The translations under genes were made by a program, and so were the position numbers. From the NCBI RefSeq assembly GCF_024105665.1, contig NZ_JAAAMK010000011.1, positions 48,319 through 112,318 on the forward strand: a DNA stretch of 64,000 nt, read 5' to 3'. The notes below the pieces were generated by a model, which did no database searches, was not told where the DNA came from, and saw nothing but the letters and a program-made list of their open reading frames with translations. Position 1 is the stretch's first letter. Each line of letters starts with the position of its first letter. Below are positions 18,088-27,200 of this stretch, piece by piece. This DNA comes from Aliihoeflea aestuarii. Lineage in GTDB: Bacteria; Pseudomonadota; Alphaproteobacteria; Rhizobiales; Rhizobiaceae.

Positions 18088-18801
18088 ATGTTTCAGGACG
18101 GTCTCGACCAGAATTCCTTTTCCGATCAGGGCGCAGGCGAGATTTCCCCCGCATTTCAGGCGCTGACCGAGCGCGGGCAGGCGTTGGCTGCGACCCTTTC
18201 GGCCAAGCGGTTTTCACTGATCCTCGTCTCGCACCGCGATGGCGGCACCACGATTCTTCCCTTCATCGACACGAGCTATCCGGGCCTGTCCTCGCTGTCG
18301 CGCGTGCTGACCGCGCCCGGCGGCATCGACGAGCGTGCGGATGCCGCGCGGCGCGCCGCGCCAACCATTTTCGGTCTGCCGCCACAGGATGCGCCGTCCG
18401 GTGCCTATAGTCATGAGACGACGCTCGTACCCGGTGAGATCGCCATCGTCTTCCCGGTCCATTCGTCCTGCGGCCGGCGCGGACTTGTCGCTGTCAGCGG
18501 CACGGCACCGAGGCTCGACGACGACGCCCTGACACGCGCGCATCTGCGCGCCTTCGCGCTTTTTCGTTCAGCCTGCGCGTTGCGCACTCCCGAACCTGCT
18601 GCACGCACCAATCTGACCAAGCGCGATATCGAGTGCCTGCGGCTGACCGCCGACGGGCTGACCAGCGAGCAATTGGCGGAGCGTCTCGGCCTGTCCGTCC
18701 ACACCGCCAATCAGTATGTTTCGGCGGTGGTCGAGAAACTCGACGCGGTCAATCGCATGCATGCCGTCGCCAAGGCGCTGCGCGCTGGAATTATTTCATA
18801 A
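18088..18801 (+). CDS. visR: LuxR-family flagellar master regulator VisR
   Basis: ATG at 18088, two nt after visN, gives 237 residues. The C-terminus has the LuxR HTH: NLTKRDIECLRLTADGLTS, then AERLGLSVHTANQYVSAVVE. The N-terminal domain (about 25-160) is a weakly conserved sensor-like region. VisR is the known partner of VisN; the pair acts as a heterodimer at the top of the rhizobial flagellar hierarchy. A 44-bp palindromic repeat begins directly after the stop. Confidence 0.87.
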   Translation: MFQDGLDQNSFSDQGAGEISPAFQALTERGQALAATLSAKRFSLILVSHRDGGTTILPFIDTSYPGLSSLSRVLTAPGGIDERADAARRAAPTIFGLPPQDAPSGAYSHETTLVPGEIAIVFPVHSSCGRRGLVAVSGTAPRLDDDALTRAHLRAFALFRSACALRTPEPAARTNLTKRDIECLRLTADGLTSEQLAERLGLSVHTANQYVSAVVEKLDAVNRMHAVAKALRAGIIS

Positions 18802-18845
18802 GCAATTCCAGCAAAAGTACGCAGCGGTTTTGCGTCCGGAATTGC
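18802..18845. repeat. 44-bp palindromic intergenic repeat, copy 1
   Basis: GCAATTCC and GGAATTGC end the element, with nested GCAAAA/TTTTGC inside and AGCGG in the centre. Another copy lies at 20399-20442 with only a few changes, all in the centre. It starts at the base after the visR stop and faces the convergent gene, so it may work as a transcription end. I recall similar palindromes as frequent in rhizobial genomes. Confidence 0.8.
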
Positions 18846-18862
18846 GCAAAATATGAAGCCTT

Positions 18863-19303
18863 TCATCCTGCCTTGAGCATCGGTTCGCTCGCGCGAATCC
18901 GCGCCGCGTCGAGGCTCGTCTTCAGGCGCATCGTATTCAAATCCGCATCTTCGGAGGCGTTTTCGAACGACACGTAATTGAGGTCGATCGATGCCGTTTC
19001 GGCAGCGAGCGTCAGCGTGAAATAGACCTTCGCGCCGCTCGGATGCAGTTCGAGATCGAGCGCGATGCGCGGCGGCATTTCCCACGCCGAATGGGCCTCC
19101 CCGCCATGTCCCAGACGCAGCGTACCCGGCATGAAATAGAGTTCTGCAGCGGAATCCACGAGATCGGCGATCGACGAAAACCGCTCCATGCGAATGAAGG
19201 CTATATAATCGGCGACGTCGATCATGCGCAGCTCGCTGACGACCTCGCTGATCGCGCTCGCAACGATGACTTCGCGCGTTTCGGTATGAGGCTGCTTGAT
19301 CAT
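18863..19303 (-). CDS. Uncharacterised protein co-encoded with flhB
   Basis: ATG at 19303 with GGGAG about 9 nt upstream gives 146 residues; a TTG at 19312 would sit against the ribosome site. The product (IKQPHTETREVIVASAISEV, later PRIALDLELHPSGAKVYFTL) is soluble, mixed alpha/beta, with no signal or membrane segment and no domain I recognise. It starts 5 nt after the flhB stop, so it is the last gene of the leftward motA-fliM-fliN-fliG-flhB group. A flagellar role follows from position only. Confidence 0.72.
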   Translation of the reverse strand: MIKQPHTETREVIVASAISEVVSELRMIDVADYIAFIRMERFSSIADLVDSAAELYFMPGTLRLGHGGEAHSAWEMPPRIALDLELHPSGAKVYFTLTLAAETASIDLNYVSFENASEDADLNTMRLKTSLDAARIRASEPMLKAG

Positions 19304-19308
19304 TATAC

Positions 19309-20391
19309 TCAACTCCCTCCGACCGGCTTGGCAGTCTTTCCGTAAACAATACGGACGAGCTCTGCGACGGCCTGGTAAAACTCAGACGGGATGACTCTAT
19401 CGACCGAAACTTGCTTATACATGGAGCGTGCGAGGTCGACATTTTCGAAGACCGGAACGCCATTATCCTCCGCGATCTCGCGAATCTTCAGCGCGACCAG
19501 ATCCTGACCCTTGGCGATGACGACGGGCGCGGCCATCTCGTCGCGCACATAGCGCAGCGCGATGGCGAAGTGGGTCGGGTTGGCGATCACGAGCGTAGCC
19601 GTCGGCACCGCTGCCATCATCCGGTGACGCGCCCGGTCGCGCTGCAAGGAGCGCATCCGCGATTTCACGATGGGATCGCCGTCCGACTGCTTGATCTCGT
19701 CCTTGACCTCCTGGCGGGTCATGCGCAGTTCCTGCCGCCAGTGGTACCGCGACCACAAGAGGTCGGCCGCCGCGATCAGCGCCATGATGAGCACGATCGC
19801 CACGACGATCTCGATCGCGATCTCCCGGATGGTGCCGACAAAGACGTCGGGCGGGGTCAGCATGCCTTCCAGAAGGCGGTACTGGGCCTGACGCAGGGCG
19901 AAGACGACGAAACCGCCGACGATCAAAATCTTGCCGATCGACTTGCCGAATTCGACCCAGCCCTGCTGTCCGAAAAGCCGGTCCCAGCCTTTCACCAGCG
20001 ACAGGCGCGAGAGCTTGGGCTGGATCCGGTCGAGCACCATGCGCGGCATGTTCTGGAGCACCGAGGCCGCGATGCCTGCGAACATCAGGAGCGCGAGCAA
20101 CGCGCCGAGCACCTTCGCGATCTCGATCGCGACCACCCTGTAGAGACTGACGGCGTCGGGTTGGGTCGCCAGCGACCACTCGTCGGGACGTTCCAGAAAC
20201 ATGGAGAGGAAGACGCCGAGTTCCGTGGCGCTTTGCTGCGCGAAGAACACGAAGAAGGTCAGGATCGCGAGAAAGGAGGCGACCGACGCGAATTCCTTGG
20301 CGACCGGGACCTGGCCCTTCTCGAGGCTGTCCTGGATCTTCTTCTCGGTCGCTTCTTCTGTCTTGCTGTCCTTGTCGGCGTCGTCGCTCAT
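19309..20391 (-). CDS. flhB: Flagellar export apparatus protein FlhB
   Basis: This 360-residue protein begins with a charged region (DDADKDSKTEEATEKKIQDS), then four membrane segments and a cytoplasmic domain after about residue 215. The autocleavage motif NPTH is present in LVIANPTHFAIALRYVRD. FlhB sets the switch from rod/hook to filament export after cleavage between Asn and Pro, together with FliK. It lies downstream of fliG with a 44-bp repeat between them. Confidence 0.95.
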   Translation of the reverse strand: MSDDADKDSKTEEATEKKIQDSLEKGQVPVAKEFASVASFLAILTFFVFFAQQSATELGVFLSMFLERPDEWSLATQPDAVSLYRVVAIEIAKVLGALLALLMFAGIAASVLQNMPRMVLDRIQPKLSRLSLVKGWDRLFGQQGWVEFGKSIGKILIVGGFVVFALRQAQYRLLEGMLTPPDVFVGTIREIAIEIVVAIVLIMALIAAADLLWSRYHWRQELRMTRQEVKDEIKQSDGDPIVKSRMRSLQRDRARHRMMAAVPTATLVIANPTHFAIALRYVRDEMAAPVVIAKGQDLVALKIREIAEDNGVPVFENVDLARSMYKQVSVDRVIPSEFYQAVAELVRIVYGKTAKPVGGS

Positions 20392-20398
20392 GGCCTAA

Positions 20399-20442
20399 GC
20401 AATTCCAGCAAAAGTGAAGAGCGGTTTTGCGTCCGGAATTGC
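20399..20442. repeat. 44-bp palindromic intergenic repeat, copy 2
   Basis: Same structure as the copy at 18802-18845: GCAATTCC/GGAATTGC outer arms and GCAAAA/TTTTGC inner arms, followed by GTAAAA. It lies between fliG and flhB, both read leftward. It could lower flhB expression or mark a separate flhB transcription unit. Confidence 0.8.
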
Positions 20443-20504
20443 GTAAAAGCAAAAAGACAGAGCATTGGAGGTGATCCTTTTCACCGGAAATGCCCTAACC
20501 GCGA

Positions 20505-21557
20505 TCACGCAGCCGCGTCGAGTGACGGCAGTTCGACGACGCCCTGCCCCGAAAGGCGCAATGCCGTGGAGGCGATCGACTTGCGCGCGTCCATGATGGA
20601 ACCGAGTCCGACATCCGATGGCGTCGCCAGTTCCGATTCAATCATGCGCCGGGACCGTGCGCCGATGGCCGACAGCACGGCCTCACGCAATTCGCCGTCG
20701 CATTCCCTCAAGGCCAGCGTGACGACTTCGGTCGACAATCCGTCGAACAGCACGACGCGCGACTTCTGGTCGAGCCGGACGATGTCCTCGAATGCGAAAA
20801 GCCGCGAGCGCAGTGCGGCAACGTCCGTCTGGCCCGATGCCTCAAGGTCGGACATGACTTCGTCCAGTTCGGACTTGTCGAGCTCGTTCAAAAGGCTTGC
20901 GACGCGTGCCTGCGCCGCTCCGATATTCTTGCTCTTCGACTGCTCGGTGATCCGGCTTTGCAACTGGCCTTCGATCAGCTTGCGCGCGGCCGGCTGAATC
21001 GTATTGAGCGAAAGCATGCGGTTGATGATCCCGCTTCGCGCCGCCTTCTCGAAAGTCAAGATCACCTTGGCCGCGACCGGCGGCTTCATATTCGTCAAGA
21101 TGAGCGCGATGGTCTGCGGATGCTCTTCGGCAAGAAGCTGGTTGACGCGCGCGGGCTCCATCGTATCGAGCTTCGACCAGATCGTCGGGGCCGTGTCGAC
21201 GCTCGCACCCGGCTTGCCGCGCCCCATGATCACGTCCACCTCGTCGGGCGAGAACGTGTCGCTGAGGAGGCTGTCCATCTGGTCGCTGGAATCGAGAAGT
21301 CCGGCGCCTTCGGTGAACTCGCTTTCGAACTCGGCGACGATCCGCTCCAGTTCGCTTTGCGAAATCGTCTGAAGCAGGCGCGCCGCGTCGATCAGCGCCT
21401 TCAGTTCCTCCTGCTTGAAGAACTTCAAAAGCTTGCCCGCCGAGGGCTTGCCCATCGCAACGAGGATGGCGGCCGCTTTCTGGGCTTTGGAAAGGCCGCG
21501 CATCGCCGGATCGGCCGGCGTGCGCATATCCTCGGACGTGGCGTTGGCGTGTTTCAT
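20505..21557 (-). CDS. fliG: Flagellar motor switch protein FliG
   Basis: This 350-residue protein has the FliG domains: N-terminal (RGLSKAQKAAAILVAMGKPS), middle with LLAEEHPQTIALILTNMKP (EHPQ motif for FliM binding), and the torque-generating C-terminal domain with charged FAFEDIVRLDQKSRVVLFDG. It forms the C-ring face that meets the stator and sets rotation. Its start overlaps the fliN stop by 1 nt, so the two are coupled. Confidence 0.95.
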   Translation of the reverse strand: MKHANATSEDMRTPADPAMRGLSKAQKAAAILVAMGKPSAGKLLKFFKQEELKALIDAARLLQTISQSELERIVAEFESEFTEGAGLLDSSDQMDSLLSDTFSPDEVDVIMGRGKPGASVDTAPTIWSKLDTMEPARVNQLLAEEHPQTIALILTNMKPPVAAKVILTFEKAARSGIINRMLSLNTIQPAARKLIEGQLQSRITEQSKSKNIGAAQARVASLLNELDKSELDEVMSDLEASGQTDVAALRSRLFAFEDIVRLDQKSRVVLFDGLSTEVVTLALRECDGELREAVLSAIGARSRRMIESELATPSDVGLGSIMDARKSIASTALRLSGQGVVELPSLDAAA

Positions 21558-21973
21558 CAGCCCTGCCTGGTCGTGTCCACGATCTGGGTCAGCTTGACGC
21601 CGAAGCGGGACGGATCGTCCTCCAGAACGGTGATCTCGCCCGATGCGATCTTGCGGCCGTTGACGACGATGTCGACAGGCTCGCCGATGCGGCGATCGAG
21701 CGCCACGGTCGATCCCTTTTGCAACGCCATCAGTTCGGAGACCGGCATCTCGGTGGAGCCGAGCACGATCTGCACGTCGACAGGAATGTTCATGATGACG
21801 GAATTGCCGGCCGGTGCAGCGGCGGCCGCGGCAGAACGCGGCGCGGCAGCGGTCGTCGCGGCAAGCCCTTCGCCATCCTCACTTTCGTTCAGCACACCGC
21901 GCAACTCCTCGATTGCCTGGTTGAGCTGGTCTTCCTCGATGTCTTCCGGCGTACCGGCCTGAGCCTTGGTCAT
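21557..21973 (-). CDS. fliN: Flagellar motor switch protein FliN
   Basis: This 138-residue protein has an Ala/Glu-rich linker (about 20-60) before the SpoA domain. The domain reads [20 protein letters not shown], then [20 protein letters not shown] and [18 protein letters not shown], the FliN signature. It forms the lower C-ring with FliM and helps dock export substrates. It lies between fliM and fliG in the leftward operon. Confidence 0.95.
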   Translation of the reverse strand: MTKAQAGTPEDIEEDQLNQAIEELRGVLNESEDGEGLAATTAAAPRSAAAAAAPAGNSVIMNIPVDVQIVLGSTEMPVSELMALQKGSTVALDRRIGEPVDIVVNGRKIASGEITVLEDDPSRFGVKLTQIVDTTRQG

Positions 21974-21990
21974 TTTGTCCCCAGTCCTGT

Positions 21991-22926
21991 TCAGCCTGAA
22001 ATCAGACCGTCGATGAAGTCCTTGCCCGCATCATAGGGATCACGGACACGAACCGTGAAATGATTCCCCAGCTTGCCGAACTCACATACGAAAATTGTCT
22101 TGCGCCGGGCTGACAGGCGCGTATTGACCTGCGCCTCCTTCGGCATCTCGATGACCTGCCCGACCCTGAGCTGAGTCAGTTCGCCGAGCGTCATCTTCGA
22201 AAGCGGGATCGTCGCCTCCAGCGCGACGTTGGCGCGCATCACCTCTTCGCCGAAGCGCGTGCGCCAGGCAGTCGGCGTCGCCGCGGCGCTCGCCTGAACG
22301 CCGTCGGCGCGATGGGTCAAAAGCACGCGCTGCGGCATGGTCACCGACAAGGTTCCGAACCCTGCGGCTGACGAAATGCGAAAGGCGATCTTGACGCCCG
22401 GCCCGTCGCGCATGGCCAGCTTGGACAATTCCGCCCCGCTGACCGGCGCGGCAAGCGGGAAATTCAGATCGAGGGCGCGATCGCCCGACCCGTTGAACGC
22501 TTTCGCCACGCTGGTGAACAGCACCGAGACCAGATCGAGCTCGATCGGCGAGGGCTTGCGGTCGATCGGATCGAAACGCTGGTCCGGATCGCCGCCGAAC
22601 ACGGCCCCGACGAGCAGGCCGACGAGGTCGGCATCGGCCAGGATTGCCAGCGCGTCGGGCGAGGATTTGGACGGCACGATGGTCATCGCCTCAAAGTGCG
22701 GCCGCTTGGGACGCGCCTCTCCGAACCGCACGACGTCGACCGTCTCGACCTCCATTTCCAGCGGAAACGACACAAGCTCCTCCAGATCGACCATGATCTG
22801 GGGGATCACCCGCGTCGCCAGCGCCCGCGCGGTATCGGCGACGCGCTGCGGCTCGCCGGTTTCGCCCACGAGGCGTTCGACGATCGGGCTGCGCTCGGGC
22901 ACTGATGTGTGCGGCATCGACGGCAT
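21991..22926 (-). CDS. fliM: Flagellar motor switch protein FliM
   Basis: This 311-residue protein has the order of rhizobial FliM: an N-terminal part that diverges from enteric FliM, a CheC-like middle with [22 protein letters not shown], and a C-terminal SpoA domain ([20 protein letters not shown]). FliM binds phosphorylated CheY and FliG to switch the motor. It sits between motA and fliN, with short spacers. Confidence 0.9.
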   Translation of the reverse strand: MPSMPHTSVPERSPIVERLVGETGEPQRVADTARALATRVIPQIMVDLEELVSFPLEMEVETVDVVRFGEARPKRPHFEAMTIVPSKSSPDALAILADADLVGLLVGAVFGGDPDQRFDPIDRKPSPIELDLVSVLFTSVAKAFNGSGDRALDLNFPLAAPVSGAELSKLAMRDGPGVKIAFRISSAAGFGTLSVTMPQRVLLTHRADGVQASAAATPTAWRTRFGEEVMRANVALEATIPLSKMTLGELTQLRVGQVIEMPKEAQVNTRLSARRKTIFVCEFGKLGNHFTVRVRDPYDAGKDFIDGLISG

Positions 22927-22956
22927 TACAGAACCTTGATGAGAATCACCTGACGA

Positions 22957-23835
22957 TTAGGCAGCCTTTTTGACCCCTTCGCCACCCATATTCAAAGTGC
23001 TTTGTTCCACTGCATCGATCGACGGGCGATCATAGGCGGAAATCGTCTTGCGGCCGAACTCGAGCGCCACCTGCGGCAGAGACCCGTTCATGTAGGCGAG
23101 CAGTGTTTGCTTGACGATGATGTAGAGGCGGTTCTTCTTCTCGCGCACGACCTTGATCTTGGCCGCGATCGGCGCGACGACGGCATAGTTCAGGAAGATG
23201 CCGAGAAAGGTGCCGACGAGCGCCGCGCCCACCAGACCGCCGAGGATTTCGGGCGACTGGTCGATCGCGCCCATCGCCTTGATGACGCCGAGCACGGCGG
23301 CGACGATGCCGAGCGCCGGGAACGCATCGCCCACCGTCGTCAGCGCATGATAAGATTTCAGCTTGTCATGGCGGATGGTGTGGATTTCTTCGTCCATCAG
23401 CGCCTCGATCTCGAACGGACGGGCATTGCCGATGATGATGATGCGGCAATAGTCGCAGATGAAATTGGTCAGGTCGCGGTTTTTCAGAACGCTCGGATAC
23501 GCCTGAAAGATCACGGATTCTTGCGGATTGTCGATATGCGCTTCGACCTCGTTGCGCGACTTGGTCTTCAGTTCGCGCATCAGGCTGTGCAGGACGCCGA
23601 GGACTTCCAGATAGTCCTGTTCCTTCGGAACCGCCCCCTTGATGGCCTCGACCGTCGCCCGTCCCGCATCCTTTACGGTGGACAGCGGATTGGCGATGAG
23701 GAACGTGCCGACGCCGGCGCCGCCGATGATGACGAGTTCCCATGGCTGATAGAGCACGCCCAGATGGCCGCCCATGGCCATGTATCCGCCCAGCACGCAA
23801 CCGAAAATGACGATGAAACCAATAAGAATGCCCAC
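22957..23835 (-). CDS. motA: Flagellar stator protein MotA
   Basis: GTG at 23835 with AGGA 6 nt upstream gives 292 residues. Four membrane segments are visible, including [19 protein letters not shown] at the start and the pair at about 160-220 ([20 protein letters not shown]). The conserved Pro-rich channel region and a cytoplasmic loop with charged residues match MotA. It forms the proton channel with MotB, encoded at 37.1 kb. It is the first gene of the leftward motor/switch operon and carries the flagellar promoter motif upstream. Confidence 0.95.
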   Translation of the reverse strand: MGILIGFIVIFGCVLGGYMAMGGHLGVLYQPWELVIIGGAGVGTFLIANPLSTVKDAGRATVEAIKGAVPKEQDYLEVLGVLHSLMRELKTKSRNEVEAHIDNPQESVIFQAYPSVLKNRDLTNFICDYCRIIIIGNARPFEIEALMDEEIHTIRHDKLKSYHALTTVGDAFPALGIVAAVLGVIKAMGAIDQSPEILGGLVGAALVGTFLGIFLNYAVVAPIAAKIKVVREKKNRLYIIVKQTLLAYMNGSLPQVALEFGRKTISAYDRPSIDAVEQSTLNMGGEGVKKAA

Positions 23836-23871
23836 GACGATCCTTCCCGTGCAGTACCCGGCATCGACGTT

Positions 23872-23948
23872 CTAAACAGCCCGCCTTGCGCGAGGCTTGA
23901 ACGACGTCCGATCCGGCCTGCCAGTTTCGCGCAAGGCGTTGCCGCTAT
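23872..23948. promoter_or_regulatory. Divergent flagellar promoter motifs (motA and DUF1217 gene)
   Basis: On the minus strand CGCAAG (23890-23885), nine bases, then TTAG (23875-23872) lies 36 nt before motA. On the plus strand CGCAAG (23930-23935), nine bases, then CTAT (23945-23948) lies 38 nt before the DUF1217 gene. The same CRCAAG-N9-CTAK pattern precedes six other flagellar units here. Whether it is a core promoter or an activator site is unknown. Confidence 0.55.
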
Positions 23949-23986
23949 CAGTTCATGGGAGACATTGAACAGCGAGGATTTGGGCC

Positions 23987-25105
23987 GTGATCGGAACGCT
24001 TGCGAGCTATCAGAACATCACGCGCAATCTTGACCGCTCGCTTTCGCGCATCGAGACGCAGCCTCTGGTGAAGCGCGAAACCGAGCACTACCTCGCCAAC
24101 ATCTCGAAGGTCACGTCGATCGAGGAGTTCGTCGGCGACTACCGGCTCTTCAACTATGCGATGAAGGCCTTCGGCCTGCAGGACATGGCCTACGCCAAGG
24201 CCTTTATGGTCAAGGTCCTCGAAGAGGGAACCGAAGATCCCGATTCCTTCGCCAACAAGCTCACTGACAAGCGCTACGCCGAATTCGCCAAGGTCTTCGA
24301 CTTTGCCCGCCACGGCGAAGCCGCCACCAGCTACAACCCTGCCCAGAACGGTGCGGTCGGGCTTTATGCGCTTGCTGCTGCTGCCGGCGAAATCCCAGCC
24401 GAAACGCAGAAGGAAGAGACTGCCTATTACCTGAAGACGATCCCGACGATCACATCGATCGACGGCCTTCTGGCGAACGATCGGCTGCTTGATTACGCGC
24501 TGTTGGCGCACGGGCTGGAAGAGCGCGCCGACGATAAGGAATTTCTGAAAAAAGTCCTCGAGGCAGGCCCCGAAAACGCGGCAGCACTTGCTGCCGACGA
24601 AGACGAGGAAGCCAAACTCATCGCCTTCGCGCGCGCCTACAACTTCGCCGAACGCGGAGCCGAGGCGACCACCTACACGAAAGCCGGAAACGGCGCCGTC
24701 GGCGCCTATATGCGCCAGACGCTGGAAGAAGACGCCGGCAACCAGAACGAGGGCGTGCGCCTTGCGCTCTACTTCGAACGCAAGGCGAGCGAGATCACCA
24801 GCTGGTACGAAGTGCTGGGCGACCGTGCTTTAGGTCAGGTCGTGCGCGCCGCGCTCGGCCTTCCCGATGCGTTCGCGCAGGCCGACATCGACAAGCAGGT
24901 CAAGTTCTTCGAAAGCCGCCTCGACATCGAGGACTTCAAGGACCCCGAAAAGCTCGGGCGTTTCCTGACCCGCTTCGCCGCTATGTGGGAAGTGAACAAC
25001 CCGTCATCTGCGGCTTTGAGCCCGACTGCGGTTCTCTTCGGCCAGCCGCCGGAGTTCGGCATTTCCGGCGACATTCTTCTCACCATCGCCCGCATGAAAA
25101 GCTGA
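23987..25105 (+). CDS. DUF1217 family flagellar-locus protein
   Basis: GTG at 23987 with GAGG upstream gives 372 residues. The protein has an internal duplication: YLANISKVTSIEEFVGDYRL near residue 35 and YLKTIPTITSIDGLLANDRL near 150, each followed by a DYAL/NYAM helix and a GLQ/GLE turn. This is the DUF1217 pattern seen in flagellar loci of Hyphomicrobiales. It is soluble with no signal peptide. Its biochemical role is not known to me; being first in the flgF-fliI operon points to assembly or export. Confidence 0.8.
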   Translation: MIGTLASYQNITRNLDRSLSRIETQPLVKRETEHYLANISKVTSIEEFVGDYRLFNYAMKAFGLQDMAYAKAFMVKVLEEGTEDPDSFANKLTDKRYAEFAKVFDFARHGEAATSYNPAQNGAVGLYALAAAAGEIPAETQKEETAYYLKTIPTITSIDGLLANDRLLDYALLAHGLEERADDKEFLKKVLEAGPENAAALAADEDEEAKLIAFARAYNFAERGAEATTYTKAGNGAVGAYMRQTLEEDAGNQNEGVRLALYFERKASEITSWYEVLGDRALGQVVRAALGLPDAFAQADIDKQVKFFESRLDIEDFKDPEKLGRFLTRFAAMWEVNNPSSAALSPTAVLFGQPPEFGISGDILLTIARMKS

Positions 25106-25115
25106 GGACGACCCG

Positions 25116-25835
25116 TTGCAGCCAGGACTTTACGTCTCCCTTTCCTCGCAGGTCGCGCTCGAACGCCGCCTGACCACCATCGCCGACAATGTCGCCAATG
25201 CCGGCACGGTCGGCTTTCGCGCGACGGGCGTAAAGTTCGAGGATCTTGTCACCGGAATGGGCAAGGGATCGATGTCGTTCGTTTCGACCGGGGAAACCTA
25301 CCTGTCGACCAAGAGCGGCGGCATGAAGGAAACCGGCAATCCGCTCGACATGGCGATCAAGGGCGATGCATGGTTCGGCATCCAGACGCCGCAGGGCATG
25401 GTGATGACGCGGGACGGCCGTTTCACGATCCAGCCCGACGGCATGCTCGTCTCGATCGAAGGCTATCCGGTCGTCGATGCCGGCGGCGCTGAACTTCTCC
25501 TCGACCCGCAGGCCGGGCCGCCCGTCGTGGCAAGCGACGGCACGATCCGCCAGAACGGGAACCTCGTCGGCGGCGTCGGTCTGTTCCAGTTCACGCCCGG
25601 CGTCGATTTCGTCCGCTACGGCAATTCAGGGGTCGTGCCACCCACCCAGCCACAGCCGATCCTCGACGATCCCGATGTTGGGATCATGCAGGGCTTTGTG
25701 GAGAACTCCAACGTCGATCCGGTGCTCGAAATGACGCGGCTGATCCAGGTGCAGCGCGCCTTCGAGAACATGGCGGCGCTGACGCGCAACTCCGAATCCT
25801 CGCTCAACGAGGCGATCAAGGCGCTGGGCGCGTAA
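25116..25835 (+). CDS. flgF: Flagellar proximal rod protein FlgF
   Basis: The TTG start at 25116 has GAGGA 7 nt upstream; the product has 239 residues. The N-terminal rod motif is LTTIADNVANAGTVGFRATG. The middle has the FlgE/F/G core GDAWFGIQTPQGMVMTRDGR, and the C-terminus ends VDPVLEMTRLIQVQRAFENM. It joins FlgB, FlgC and FlgG in the rod. It overlaps nothing and is followed directly by fliI. Confidence 0.93.
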   Translation: MQPGLYVSLSSQVALERRLTTIADNVANAGTVGFRATGVKFEDLVTGMGKGSMSFVSTGETYLSTKSGGMKETGNPLDMAIKGDAWFGIQTPQGMVMTRDGRFTIQPDGMLVSIEGYPVVDAGGAELLLDPQAGPPVVASDGTIRQNGNLVGGVGLFQFTPGVDFVRYGNSGVVPPTQPQPILDDPDVGIMQGFVENSNVDPVLEMTRLIQVQRAFENMAALTRNSESSLNEAIKALGA

Positions 25836-27200
25836 ATGAACGCACATCCTCTTGTTTCGCCGCTTGAAGCGCTGGAACGCATCCATATGCGCTTTGCGGA
25901 CACAGGCAATCTCGTTCGGACCGGCGGGCGCGTATCGGACGTCACGGCGACCCATATCATGGTCGAGGGACTGACGCGCACGGCGCGGCTCGGGGACGTG
26001 GTCGAGCATCGCTCGCGTACAGGCTTGCGCCTCGGTGAAGTCGTTCAGATCAGCGCGAACCGGGTGATGGTCTCGCCCTTCGATCGTTCAGCCGATGCGG
26101 GCGTCGGCGAGACGGTCACGATCGTCGGCGCGCTCGGCCTTGCACCTGACACCTCCTGGCGCGGACGCGCGATCGATGCGCTGTGCCGACCCATCGACGG
26201 GCTCGGCCCTGTCGCACCCGGCACCGACGCGACGGCAAGGGCCGCGCCGGCCGCCATGTCGCGCCAGCGTGTCGACAAGGGGTTTCGCACCGGCGTGAAG
26301 GTGATCGACATCTTCACCCCGCTCTGCTTCGGCCAGCGCATGGGCGTTTTCGCCGGCTCGGGCGTCGGCAAGTCGACGCTGCTCGCCATGCTCGCCAATG
26401 CCGACGCGTTCGACACGGTCGTCGTCGGGCTGATCGGCGAGCGCGGACGCGAAGTGCGCGAATTTCTGGAAGACACGATCGGCGCGGCCATGAAGAAGAC
26501 CGTCGCGGTCGTCTCGACCAGCGACGAGAGCGCCATGATGCGCCGCCGTGCGCCCGAAACCGCGATGAGCGTCGCCGAATATTTCCGCGCGCGCGGCGAC
26601 CGTGTGCTTCTGGTTCTGGATTCGATCACCCGCTACGCGCATGCGCTGCGCGAAGTTGCCATCGCCGCCGGCGAGCCGCCGGTCGCGCGCGGCTATCCCG
26701 CATCCGTCTTCACCGATCTGCCGAAACTTCTGGAACGCGCCGGTCCCGGACCTGTGGGCGAAGGCTCGATCACCGCGATCCTGTCGGTCCTGATCGACGG
26801 AGACGACCACAACGACCCGGTCGCCGATGCGACGCGCGGCATTCTCGACGGCCATGTCGTGCTCGACCGTTCCATCGCCGAACAGGGCCGCTATCCGCCG
26901 GTCGATCCGCTGGCCTCCATCTCGCGGCTTGCGCCGAAGGCGTGGAATCCGGAGGAGCGCAAGCTGGTGACGATGCTGAAAGCGCTGATCGCCCGCTTCG
27001 AGGATACGCGCGACATCCGCCTTCTCGGCGGCTACCAGCCCGGTGCCGACCATGAACTCGACCAGGCCGTCAGGCAGGTGCCGCTGGTTTACGCCGCGCT
27101 CGCCCAGACGCCGCATGACGGGCCATCGATGGACCCGTTCGCCGATCTCGCCATCGGCCTGAAACCCAGGGAGCAAGCCGGTGCCAACGCCGCCAACTGA
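25836..27200 (+). CDS. fliI: Flagellum-specific ATPase FliI
   Basis: This 454-residue protein resembles F1 beta. Walker A is GVFAGSGVGKSTLL, Walker B VLLVLDSITRYAHALRE, and the catalytic Glu is in VVGLIGERGREVREFLED. The N-terminal segment (about 20-95) is the FliH/ring-binding part. FliI helps unfold and deliver export substrates. The next gene starts inside its last 20 nt. Confidence 0.96.
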   Translation: MNAHPLVSPLEALERIHMRFADTGNLVRTGGRVSDVTATHIMVEGLTRTARLGDVVEHRSRTGLRLGEVVQISANRVMVSPFDRSADAGVGETVTIVGALGLAPDTSWRGRAIDALCRPIDGLGPVAPGTDATARAAPAAMSRQRVDKGFRTGVKVIDIFTPLCFGQRMGVFAGSGVGKSTLLAMLANADAFDTVVVGLIGERGREVREFLEDTIGAAMKKTVAVVSTSDESAMMRRRAPETAMSVAEYFRARGDRVLLVLDSITRYAHALREVAIAAGEPPVARGYPASVFTDLPKLLERAGPGPVGEGSITAILSVLIDGDDHNDPVADATRGILDGHVVLDRSIAEQGRYPPVDPLASISRLAPKAWNPEERKLVTMLKALIARFEDTRDIRLLGGYQPGADHELDQAVRQVPLVYAALAQTPHDGPSMDPFADLAIGLKPREQAGANAAN

